This document shows positions 1-10,800 of a stretch of 64,000 bases of DNA, piece by piece. The notes beneath the pieces are model-generated. The model did not search any database and was not told the DNA's origin. It was given only the letters and a program-made list of their open reading frames with translations. Both the position numbers and the translations under genes were made by a program. Source of the DNA: Acholoe squamosa (lineage: Eukaryota > Annelida > Polychaeta > Phyllodocida > Polynoidae); NCBI GenBank assembly GCA_949317995.1, contig OX439042.1, positions 15,603,174 through 15,667,173 on the forward strand, in the 5' to 3' direction. The stretch's first letter is position 1. Each line of letters opens with the position of its first letter.

Positions 1-990
1 CAGCATACAGGAAGGGGGTGAGAGGGTTTAGACAGGCAGACAGGCAATCATGAGCCAATACTCTACAGGTCAAGTGGTATAAATGCCTGTACGATGGGGA
101 TGGTTAACTCTCATCCACCTGGAAAATGACCCTAAAGCCTACAGCTAGCTAGGCTTAGACCAAACTCTGAGCTGCAATTGGCTTGGTAAGAAGCAGTGTA
201 GAACAGCAGGTTTACAGGCTTTACCCCTGCAGGGCGTCCTGCACAGGCTCAGCATGACCATTGATGCTGACAGTAATTTCTATGTTGTTAACCCTTGGTT
301 CTCATAACCCAGGAATGCAGTCTTACATTCAGGAGTGTATCAGCCCTATCAGATGATTGATACACTCCTGAAGCACCTGTGTAATGAACCAATGCAGTGC
401 TGGAGAGATATTTGCCAGTAGTGCATTGTTCAGGGTTCCCACAAAATCCCTGGACTCAATTTCCATGACATTTTTAACTATATTTGGACATTATCGTGGT
501 TGACCTTCCAGCAAAATTCCTGCAACTGAGATGGAAAAAAGGTCACTCCAATGGATTTTCAATACATATTCAGTTTTCCCATTTTCCATGCGGCCTATAA
601 GTATGGGTCTACGTCCAGAGAGCAGCTTTCTTCTGTAGTACAAATGTACAACTATTATTGAAGTACAAGAATGTAGTCTGCAATGTATACTTGGCTTTGC
701 AATATACAACTAGCACATGTCTATATGTCAATGGTAAATTCCTTGGAGATACAAGTTGGATTTAGTAGTACATCTCCCGGCGTGTTTTATTTGATATTTA
801 TACATGTCCATACATATCTGTCTGAAATAAACAATTGGATGATATGAAAATACAGTCCCCCTCAACGTTCAACGTGGAGGGTCGCCATGTCAGATGTCAA
901 AATGTTTTCTACATGTAGATCTAGATTCTAGTGAGTAGTCACAACTCGATTTTAAGAAATGTCCATAGCAAAGTGTTCGGTATAGTCTCA
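1..990. other. non-coding, AT-rich stretch without a recognised gene
   Basis: No frame with splice-consistent coding potential is visible. A short self-complementary stretch lies near 332-376, where a 13-base sequence of the type AGGAGTGTATCA recurs in inverted form as TGATACACTCCT. Otherwise nothing is recognised. Confidence 0.5.
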
Positions 991-993
991 GTA

Positions 994-1297
994 CACTGAA
1001 AACCTGGAAGATCCGAAACTAGTCAGCGTTGACCACTTTAGGTCCTCAAGTTGACGATACCTAAAACTACAGCTTTAGGTAGTCAAAATGACGACTTTAG
1101 GTCATCATCCTGACGACCTAAGTCATCAGTATGACGACTCTGTACTGTCAGTATTGTCATACTGACGGCTCAGGTCCTCAGGATGACGACCTAAAGTCAT
1201 CATTTTGACTACCTAAAGCTGTAGTTTTAGGTATCGTCAACTTGAGGACCTAAAGTCGTCACCGCTGACTAGTTTCGGATCTTCCAGGTTTTCAGTG
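994..1297. mobile_element. palindromic Tc1/mariner-like MITE with TA target duplication
   Basis: The whole 304-bp segment folds back on itself. The left end CACTGAAAACCTGGAAGATC is repeated exactly in inverted form at the right end, and the similarity continues inward (AACTAGTCAGCG, GGTCCTCAAGTTGACGATAC) to the centre near 1145. TA dinucleotides flank it at 992-993 and 1298-1299, as expected for Tc1/mariner-type insertion. There is no coding capacity, so it is a non-autonomous hairpin element. The superfamily call rests on the TA duplication only. Confidence 0.75.
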
Positions 1298-1303
1298 TAT
1301 TAG

Positions 1304-1417
1304 GGAGTGGTCATAATTGAAACATTTGTCTATTTATCAACAGGGGGGGGTTGAGTTTTACACACCCCCGGGCCTTCAAACCCACCCCCTCCCTCTTGAT
1401 AAATAATTACCACTCAC
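1304..1417. repeat. small imperfect inverted repeat (possible MITE)
   Basis: GAGTGGT plus TTTATCAA on the left face TTGATAAAT plus ACCACTC on the right. The left arm carries about 12 extra bases, and a G-rich/C-rich loop lies between the arms. It directly follows the palindromic element. No clear target duplication is seen. Confidence 0.4.
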
Positions 1418-1540
1418 TTTAATAGATTAAGAGTATAGATTATAGTAAAAAGCATAGGTAATTGTGTGAGTGTGACAGGGTATCAAGCAAATTTCAGTGT
1501 GTTGGGTGAAGGGGGGGGGGGAGAAGACACACCTCCCTTT

Positions 1541-1845
1541 TCATGTCATAGGACATAACCTTGTAAAGCCTTTGACAGGGACGTGGCAGGTACAGGTACA
1601 GTACAAAAGGTAGTATTTGTAAACGTATTTGACAGTAACCACACACAAAAGCATGGACAGCTGTGTAAGATACCTGGATAGCAGCAGCTTTTTTTGTGAG
1701 TGTCTTCTATGAGCGCCAGGGAAATGAGGCTGCCAAATCAAAAACCACCGGGGCGCTTGAACACGACGGTACGGTAATATATATGTGCCACTAAAACTAA
1801 AAGGGGTTTGGTTAATCCTTTTTTGTTGGTGAGGGTATATAATAG
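1541..1845. other. no recognisable gene
   Basis: Short open stretches on both strands lack splice context or family similarity. Nothing is recognised here. Confidence 0.4.
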
Positions 1846-1857
1846 AAATACTTTATA

Positions 1858-2078
1858 CCGTAAATCCCCGGTCATAAGCCGCCCCCGGTCATAAGCCGGG
1901 GGGTGAGTTCAGGGAATCCTATAAGCCGATTTTGGTGTCAAATTTTTCCCATTTTCTCTTTATTCTATAGTAAAAAAAAAACCCGGTCATAAGCCGGGGG
2001 GGACTTTGGGAAAAATTTAGAAGCCGGTTTGGGCCCAAAATAGAAAAAAAAATCCGGCTTATGACCGGGGATTTACGG
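1858..2078. mobile_element. MITE with 9-bp target duplication
   Basis: Terminal inverted repeats CCGTAAATCCCCGGTCATAA on the left and the exact complement TTATGACCGGGGATTTACGG on the right bound a 221-bp AT-rich core with further internal copies of GGTCATAAGCCG. The 9-bp sequence TACTTTATA precedes the element (1849-1857) and follows it (2079-2087). An 8-9 bp duplication fits hAT- or Mutator-type insertion. No protein is encoded. Confidence 0.8.
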
Positions 2079-2188
2079 TACTTTATATAACCTTAACAAA
2101 ATTGTCAAGGCACATCTCCTCAGCTCAGAAGACCAAAAAATACCAATCTAGGCCATCCAGTTCCATTTTTATTGCTTGTTTTGTGTCA

Positions 2189-2589
2189 TGTAACGTCCGG
2201 TACCAAAATAATGAAATATGGAGGTAATTGAAGTTGCTCTCAGTAATATCAGAATGTCCCATTATGCATAACAAACACATGAAATAACAAGGCCAATATG
2301 TCTATCATTGACTTCAATTACAGAATGGAACAAAATTTGAGTTATGCATGCACAGTAGACTGCCTCCTACATGATGATAAAAGTACTGGACGTTATGTAA
2401 CGTCCGGTACTTTTATCAGAATTATTTCACATAAGCTGCTCTCATATGGAGACAAATGCTGTTAGACACACAATTTCTTCACCAAAGTAGGGGATGATAG
2501 GGCCCTTCATACAGGTAATAACAAAGATTTGGAAGCTTCATTTTTTCCATGTTTTATAACCGATTTAGATTTAGGTACCGGACGTTACA
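2189..2589. mobile_element. two abutting MITEs with TGTAACGTCCGGTAC termini
   Basis: The terminal sequence TGTAACGTCCGGTAC begins at 2189, occurs in inverted form at about 2383-2395 (slightly diverged), starts again at 2397, and closes in inverted form at 2576-2589. This gives two elements of about 200 bp head to tail, joined at a palindromic junction near 2396. Neither has coding capacity. The same ends on both units imply tandem insertion of one family into its own terminus, or a dimer that moves as a unit. Confidence 0.65.
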
Positions 2590-2733
2590 AATTACAGATT
2601 TCCATTTTGAAAGACACATCATGAAAAATTCTCACTTGGTTACATGTCCAAACCTCATGGAAATGATACCTATGATCATATACAATACAAAAAATAACTT
2701 TGGGATACTCTATAGTCTTTTTTATTCAATACA

Positions 2734-3061
2734 GGACACTTGTAAAAAATACAATAAGTATAAAAAAGAACAAATTTGTCCGTTTTTTCACTTCGGCAGG
2801 CTATAAGTCCTAAAGTCTTTGATAGATGACCACAAATTTACATTTTTCTGATAGCCCTGAGTGTTCTCTATCAAATGAGTCTATGTAAGACAAGATTGGA
2901 CACTTGTAAAAAATACAATAAGTATAAAAAAGAACAAATTTGTCCGTTTTTTCACTTCGGCAGGCTATAAGTCCTAAAGTCTTTGATAGATGACCACAAA
3001 TTTACATTTTTCTGATAGCCCTGAGTGTTCTCTATCAAATGAGTCTATGTAAGACAAGATT
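2734..3061. repeat. tandem duplication, 2 x 164 bp
   Basis: The block beginning GGACACTTGTAAAAAATACA at 2734 is repeated essentially unchanged from 2898. Both copies end in AAGACAAGATTGG. The near-identity argues for a recent duplication. No gene is apparent. Confidence 0.85.
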
Positions 3062-3262
3062 GGTTCACAACTTCTTTCTCCAGAGCCATAAAAGTCCAAA
3101 ATGACCCAAAAACACAAAATCTACTGCTTTCTGGCGACCTGACCCATAAGCGGCAGCCTGAGCCTGAGCCTAAAGCCCAGAGCGAGCAACGGTGTCTCAT
3201 CTCCCAACATCCCAACCCAGGGCCAGGCTGCCTCCCAATGATTCCTCTACAATGTACTGTAG

Positions 3263-6200
3263 TAGGCCGGGGGCTGATAGGGCCCACCATGCACCCGCCC
3301 CACATCCCAACGCGACGGGTATTTTTTCGATCCTTAGGGTCCCCTGAACAAGATTCAAGATGTTAACATTGATTATCTTGGGATGCACTACCGGTTTTGG
3401 CTCATTATCCATGTGCAGACCAATAGCTTCAGGATCCAGACAAGGTAAGATAGTCTTAGTGCTTGGGGATTGAGCATACCCCTTGAATAACATTGTACCG
3501 TAGAGGTATACATGCAAGGGAGAGCTTGCTCCCGAGCAGCGCAAAATATGTCACGCGCCCCGCAGCACCCCCACCGGCCGGGAGAGCAACCAACCGTACC
3601 GACACGCGAAAGTAGGATTCAACCCAAAACATGGATGAACTTGAGGCTATTCTCTATGAAAGTAGTGCCCTTGTATGAGGAATTTATTGTGCAATAAAGT
3701 CAGGAACAATGGTATCCTATTTCTACTTCATTGGACAGTAGAAACTTAAAGCTGTGTGCAGTCCAAGTGTGCATAGGGCCTAGGCTGTCACTGCCTAAAT
3801 ACATCAATCATCAGTCATAGAAAGTTCCCCAAAACCACTTTCAAATACTTGTTTTTGCTATGTCAACTCACTTACTGTAATTAGTCTGCATACTAAGACC
3901 CCTGACCATCCATATTAGGTGGAACCCCATCTGTTATCTGTTGTTCTGCCACCTGTTTAGATCAGTGTTTTGCTGACTGCAGCTGCCGTGGTGGGCTGAC
4001 GTTCTTGGTAGTATAGTGTGTATCGGCAAAGCATTGCTGTAGTAATGAGTTTTTGGCTCTTTTGAGTAGTATAGTATGTATCGGCAAAGTTCTAATAGCC
4101 TCAAAACATCATAATGTCAACTATGTCATGGAAATTAGGACAATCGTTCCATTTATGTTTCTGTGCACAAACCCACCAGCCCCCCCCCCATTGTTAAAGT
4201 ATGAGCACTGACAAAGTAGCACTATGGTTACATATGACTTTAATTAAACTAGCCTCAGTAGTTTTATTGACAAAATATTAGTGCAAACCACTGTATTTTT
4301 TATTCAACTGACAGCCTGATCTGGACTGGCAAAAATAGGGGCAGTGGCCTTTTTGGCCCCAAGCCAGTCCCCAAAAATGGCACCGCCTAACCCGAACATC
4401 CACCCAACACTCCCCGTCTAACCTGAACATCCACTCAACACTCCCCGTCTCACCCGAACATCCACACAGGTGACCCCCTGTGATCTTTTCCACCCCCCCC
4501 CCCTTCCCCTACACCAGGCTATGGCCGTACACAGGGGCAGGTAGGCGGGGCCCTTAGATATTAGCTCAAAAATTGGCTTTTTTATTCAGTTTTCCATAAG
4601 AAAAACTGTTTGTTCATGTTAATAATTCGTTATAAACGAATTGATTTGATGTAAAATTCGTTATAATGGGATTTTTCACTATAGAAATATATAGAATTGA
4701 ATTGGTCGGAAGGTATTTGTTTGTTATAACCGAAATGAATTATCAGATTTCAAGTGTCCTGTCCCTCCGTCCGGTAATACCCTCCGTTACTCTATTCTGT
4801 AATGAGACAGCAAGCATGACAAAACTTTGTCAGTGCCCATGAAAAAGCAGGCACTTCTTTTCGAAGTGTGCAGAACAAATGTGGTGCGTGTTGGCGTTAA
4901 ACTTGCTATCGTCCCTGTCTACAGCTTTGATTAACCTAGCCCTCCACTGTGGATGTTTCGACTTAGATGGGAAGCCTATGTAACTGATAGTAGGTTCTTT
5001 ATCCTTTGTCTTCTTGTAATAATTTGTGCAGTCAGGCACACAACAGTTGTTACCACTGCTCAGCGTTTTTGTCTAAGAAAGGATAGTAATTTATTACAGT
5101 AAAATTCCTTGATAACGATCCTGATATAATGAATTTTCGGTTGTAACAAACAAATACCTTCTGACCAATTCAATTCTATATATTTCTATAGTAAAAAATC
5201 CTATTATAACGAATTTTACATCAAATCAATTTGTTTATAATGAATTATTAACATGAACAGTTTTTATGGAAAACTGAATAAAAAAGCCAATTTTTGAGCT
5301 AATATCTAAGGCCCCCGCCTACCTGCCCCTGTGTACGGCCATAGCCTGGTGTAGGGGAAGGGGGGGGGTGGAAAAGATCACAGGGGGTCACCTGCTGGGT
5401 TTTCGTGTGGATGTTCAGGTTAGACGGGGAGTGTTGGGTGGATGTTCGAGTCAGGCGGAGAGTGTTGGGTGGATGTTCGGGTTAGGTGGTGCCATTTTTG
5501 GGGACTGGCTTGGGGCCAAGAAGGCCACTGCCTCTATTTTTGCCAGTCCAGATCAGGCTGTCAGTTGACTCAAAAAATACAGTGGTTTGCACTAATATTT
5601 TGTCAATAAAACTACTGAGGCTAGTTTAATTAAAGTCATATGTAACTATAGTGCTACTTTGTCAGTGCTCATACTTAAACAATGGGGGGGGGGGCTGGTG
5701 GGTTTGTGCACAGAAACATAAATGGAACGATTGTCCTAATTTCTGTGACATAGTTGACATTATGATGTTTTGAGGCTATTAGAACTTTGCCGATACATAC
5801 TATACTACTCAAATGAGCCAAAAACTCGTTACTACAGTAACGCTTTGCCGATACACACTATACTACCGAGAACGTCAGCCCACCATTTACTCTAGAAATA
5901 GGGCCCAATGTTTTTTCACCTCATACGGTCAGCAAGGAGTCAAAATGAAGCTAAGACATCACTGATTACAGATGGCACAAGATTGAGATTACAAAAAAAG
6001 TCTTCCCTCCGAAAATTGCATCGTTTTGCTGCCGTGCGAGTGCGGATTTTAAGCCTACCAAGGAATGCTGCAACGGTTGCTCTCCCGGCCGGTGGGGGCG
6101 CTGTGGTGCGCGGCACACGAGAAAATCTACACTGGCGTGCTGCTCTAAGCTAAGAACACGGGGAGTGGAGATAGCGCAGGCGGAGTCAGCTATCCCGTGA

Positions 6201-6408
6201 GGATATACGTCTACGATTGTACCAAAATTGACCCAAAAGTGGTCTGAACCCGCACATGGATAATGAGCCAAAACCGGTAGTGCATCCCAAGATAATCAAT
6301 GTTAACATCTTGAATCTTGTTCAGGGGACCCTTTAAGGATCGAAAAATTACCTGTCGCGTTGGGATGTGGGGGGGGGTGCATGGTGGGCCCTATCAGCCC
6401 CCGGCCTA
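3263..6408. mobile_element. large inverted-repeat DNA transposon with central THAP remnant
   Basis: The outer ends are inverse complements (TAGGCCGGGGGCTGATAGGG at the left, CCCTATCAGCCCCCGGCCTA at the right). Long stretches of the left half recur in opposite orientation in the right half. Examples are 3300-3410 against 6250-6360, 3985-4200 against 5690-5880, and 4240-4745 against 5130-5620. The arms together exceed 2.5 kb and enclose a short centre (about 4750-5120) holding a THAP-type zinc-binding domain on the minus strand. THAP domains are known as the DNA-binding part of P-element-type transposases. No transposase catalytic region is seen, so this is a foldback-like or internally deleted derivative. 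No convincing target duplication was found. Confidence 0.75.
4830..5070 (-). pseudogene. THAP-domain fragment inside inverted-repeat transposon
   Basis: The minus-strand frame encodes a THAP (C2CH) zinc-binding module of about 75 residues. It starts with the Cys pair in CCVPDCTNYYK, continues through GFPSKSKHPQWRARLIKAV and closes with ICSAHFEKKC, matching the C-x(2-4)-C ... C-x2-H pattern of the family. No ATG opens the frame: an in-frame TAG lies just before it, and TTCTTAG could be read as a splice acceptor. The frame ends soon after the domain. It was probably the DNA-binding N-terminus of a transposase whose remainder has been lost. A functional protein from here is unlikely, though a domesticated exon cannot be excluded. 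Confidence 0.7.
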
Positions 6409-6415
6409 TAGTCTG

Positions 6416-6866
6416 CCCGGGGGGGGGGGCACTTAAATTTTTTTTGATACGGGTGTGTGGCTGAACCCCTGACTACCCTTACCCTTGCTAGGGCACTTGT
6501 TCGCGGGTTTTTTCTTCCAAACCCTACCCTTTCTAGGGAACTTTGTACATAATAGTCTTAAGATTTTGCTCAAAATGTCTTAAAATGAACTTGTTTGGGA
6601 GAAAATTGTATTTTGTTCATGCTATTTTCATGAAAACTTGGAAAATATTTGTGAAAATTCTAAATTTTCCGCGTGAATCGGGGTATTTTGCCAAAAGTTG
6701 ACCCTTGCTAGGGCCATTTTTGCTCAAAAGTAGACCCTTCGTCCCTTGCTAGGGACATTTGTGGCTGAAACTGGAGGCTTGCTAGGGACTTTTCCTTGAA
6801 AAAGTACTCTTGCCAGCCGCACATATGTGTATACATCACATAGAGAGTGCCCCCCCCCCCCCCGGG
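6416..6866. mobile_element. hAT-like non-autonomous element with 8-bp target duplication
   Basis: The ends are CCC-G-tract-CACT on the left and AGTG-C-tract-GGG on the right. They are flanked on both sides by ATAGTCTG (6408-6415 and 6867-6874), an 8-bp duplication typical of hAT insertions. The core contains several near-copies of CCCTTGCTAGGGA and no coding frame. It sits exactly at the right edge of the THAP inverted-repeat element, whose last base overlaps the duplicated target. Confidence 0.75.
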
Positions 6867-6879
6867 ATAGTCTGTACAC

Positions 6880-7650
6880 CAAAAAATTAAAAAATGCATA
6901 CTCGCGAATTTCTGCCAAAACTAAGCTGAATTAAAACCGACTTACCAAGACCCCTAGTCCTCAAAGTGCACGGCATCTTCCTTCTAGCTGCTATCTGTTC
7001 CATTTGGTAGTCCAGTGGGTTGGTATTTATCTAATATGAGTAATCACTAGATTGTTGAACGTCTGTTGCTGCTCGTCGTCGTAGACTCGTACTCCCAAAC
7101 ATGCCCATGTTCAATGATGTTAGTATTCGGAGACTGTCTGTGTACCGGGTCTGTGTCGTCTGCATACGCAGTATTTGAGTAAGGCGCCAACTTACCCGGT
7201 TACCGACATATATCTGCCTTATACTGACTTCGATCTCTCTGAGGTCAATTGATCCAACAGATATAACACTTGCATGGGGTTCAGTTTCCTTTCATAGTTA
7301 CTTTTGGAAGTGGAAAGGCGTGGTTCCTCGTCCGATGTAAACCTCAACACACGTGCGGACAACGCACAGACAACACGGCCGCTGCCTTGGCCGCCTGTCG
7401 GCAAAACGATGAACTACTAGAGGTCGAGAGTAGCGCGCGAGCCGGGGTTCGGGATAACCAAAAGAGAGGAAGACCTACCTAGATTTCTCAAAATGGAGAT
7501 AATGACATGCATATTTGGATACTACCCCTTGACAAAAATCTCTCTTCTAATTCATTCACCACTGCTCCACTTGAAAGGATAAAATTCGGTAAGGGTTTCT
7601 GGGTCGAGGCTATGGTTGCTATGTGCGTTGCTATGTAATACGATTGTGTC
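6880..7650. other. intergenic region before the first gene; no gene recognised
   Basis: No repeat structure or splice-consistent exon is recognised. Short open frames on both strands have no family similarity. The part nearest 7650-7824 is the likely promoter/5' leader of the downstream gene, but no clear TATA box was identified. Confidence 0.4.
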
Positions 7651-7824
7651 GTCACACCCGTTACCAAGTGACGCTATCATCTCTGTTGACAGTTTAGATC
7701 TTCACGACGACCGCGCAATCCGAACACATCCATAATCGCATTTGTATCAGTTTTAAGTAGTGTAGATGTAGGGTCTTCAAGGCCAACAGTTACATCTTTT
7801 GGAGGTATTTTCATTTACCTCAGC

Positions 7825-10800
7825 ATGGAAAGGCTTTATAGAGCCTCATCGCCGTTCATCGCGGCAGTAGGACCCGAGCAAGACTTGGGAAACATCACCA
7901 ACGACATTTCTGACGATGACTTTTTGTCAGATGATTATATTCCGGCGAGGTACAGCCCAAGCCGCGGCCCGTCTGAACGGAGCACAGAGATGGGTCTCAC
8001 TGCTTCGGTAAGCAAAGTTTTAGATTAAATCCCGGGATTAAATACTTGTACATGATTAAACAAAAATTATATGGAAAACAAAAGGAAGCCATAGAATTTT
8101 AAATAGCTCAAGTCATGATGGTGATGTGTGAAGGTGGGATAAGGGGGCGTGGCATTTTAGTTCTTGCGATCCAAGCCCAGACCATGTCCCGTCAAGGCAT
8201 CAATCATGTCACAAAGCAAAAACATGGTCATTATTCCAGTGTCACACTAGAAGTAGATATACGGACAGCCTCAACTCGGTGGATACGATGCAGAAATATT
8301 CCATGATCGTTGACATTTGCGTATATCATGATGGTACATCTATAACTATAGGCCCACTCAGCGACTTCATGCTCTACAGATTTCGAGCCAACTCCCTTTA
8401 AACTGTTTCTATTCGTACTCTTTTTTTTTTTTTTAAATGAGGTAAAATTATTTCTATTCACATGGGCTCAGACTTAAATAAAAATGTACATAGATCATCA
8501 GAGCTGTTGTATCACACAAATAGAGCCAACGCCAAAATAATCCACAAAGAAATTTGCGTTACTACTGTCACCATGAACTGGACCGTTTTTACCAGCCAGC
8601 CCCCCCCCCCCCCAAGGAATAATGTTTTTTTAATGTCAAAGGAGGTAACTTCACTATACCACTATACTGGATAACATTCACATGTTTTCTTGATTTCAGG
8701 CAAAAGAGTCATCTATCAAACTACCGGCAGATTATGCCACGCTTAACGGGGTAGTGTGGCAACAAGCCATACAACATGCCCAAAAGGAGGAACCAGTGTC
8801 TGACGAACCAGTGGAAGGTGAAGGGTACGCCTTGTTAAACGGGGTAGTTTGGCAACAAGCCATACAACATGCCCAAAAGGAGGAACCAGTGTCTGACGAA
8901 CCAGTGGAAGGTGAAGGGTACGCCTTGTTAAACGGGGAAGTGTGGCAAAAAGCCATACAACATGCCCAAAAGAAGGAACCAGTGTCTGACGAACCAGTGG
9001 AAGGTGAAGGGTACGCCTTGTTAAACGGGGAAGTGTGGCAAAAAGCCATACAACAGGCCACAAAGGAGGTGCTGGTATGTGACGAACCAGTGGAAGAAGC
9101 ACTTCAACAGGCCACAAAGGAGGTGCTGGGATGTGACGAACCAGTGGAAGAAGCACTTCAACAGGCCACAAAGGAGGTGCTGGGATGTGACGAACCAGTG
9201 GAAGAAGCACTTCAACAGGCCACAAAGGAGGTGCTGGGATGTGACGAACCAGTGGAAGAAGCACTTCAACAGGCCACAAAGGAGGTGCTGGTATGTGACG
9301 AACCAGTGGAAGAAGCACTTCAACAGGCCACAAAGGAGGTGCTGGGATGTGACGAACCAGTGGAAGAAGCACTTCAACAGGCCACAAAGGAGGTGCTGGG
9401 ATGTGACGAACCAGTGGAAGAAGCACTTCAACAGGCCACAAAGGAGGTGCTGGGATGTGACGAACCAGTGGAAGAAGCACTTCAACAGGCCACAAAGGAG
9501 GTGCTGGGATGTGACGAACCAGTGGAAGAAGCACTTCAACAGGCCACAAAGGAGGTAGTGACAGATGCACTGTCCAATGCTGCCTCCAGCCTCCCTCTGG
9601 TAAATTTAATATATTTGCACCCACATGGGCTCATAACTTAGAATCCTTAGACATATGACTTATCTTCTTTGGATATGAACGTCCATATTTGTTTGTCAAA
9701 CAAGTTGAAACGGCCTGTACAGCTCAGATATGAAAGGACTCATTACAGTGATTATCTTATAAGTAATCTTTATCAACAAATGATTCATTCCCTGTTCTAG
9801 ATTGCCTCTGCCAGGCGCGACCGGCCAAAGGCGGCGAATCCCAAAGGAATCAGAACAAGACCACTCAGTGACTTCATGCTGTATACAAATTTTGAGGTAA
9901 TTCTTTTTAAACTGTTTCTCTTCATTAGTAAACTTATTTCTATCCACATGGGCTCAGACTTGAAAATGTACATGGAATAATACTAATAGGAAGTCAACTT
10001 ATTTGTGTAGTTTATATAAAAGTCTGTATATAAGGCGCAGCTTATAAATAGATCTAGACCCATTTTAGTTCTATCGCCATGCCTACCCACCCTACACGAA
10101 AGGCATTATTCTAATAACACAAATAATTGACAATGCTCATTTTCTAATCGAGAATCCTTCAAAAACCCATAGTAATTTTTATTCTGTCCTTTTATAGAAT
10201 GTTCCAGACAGGGTCGAAAGGCCAAAAGCTGCAAACCGAGGGGGCCGCCAGAAGCCGCTTTCCGAGGGTCTGAACCTTTGCAAGGTAAGTTTGCTGTTCC
10301 TCTGTGAACCTCATTAGTGATAAGTATACATAATATTAATGTATAAGTTCCCTGGTCGTCATGATGCACCAATGTGATGCTGCTTGGCTGTCTGCTTTGG
10401 TGCATCATGCCGATCCTAAAATTGTTGTCCTAAACCTTAACACCCAGCATAAAGAAACTACTTTAATCTCCCACATATAAGGTGCATCCCGCGTATAAGA
10501 CGCACCCAGAGTTTAGGATTTTGGTTAAAAAATGAAAATTTTTGTTCTACTAGGCTAAATGAAATTTCGAAATTCAAATAGCTATGTGTAACAAGCCCGA
10601 CCCCCTGGAGCCCCATGTCCTATTGTGACCTGGGGGGGGGGTGTAACATATCAAATGATATAACCCTTGTGGATCCAGGGAGAACCATTATCCCCATGTA
10701 TAAGACGCGCCTTGAACGCAGGAAATCACGGTATTACGTTTTTCATCCACGCCAGTTTAAGGATGCTAACAAGAAAAACCCTTACCTAGGGTTAGAGGTA

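Noticed and set aside
8743-9624. Long minus-strand open frames across the 54-bp repeats (293 and 172 codons)
   Set aside because: The repeat period is a multiple of three, so any frame open in one unit stays open. The plus strand has phase-consistent exons with splice sites, and the antisense frames do not.
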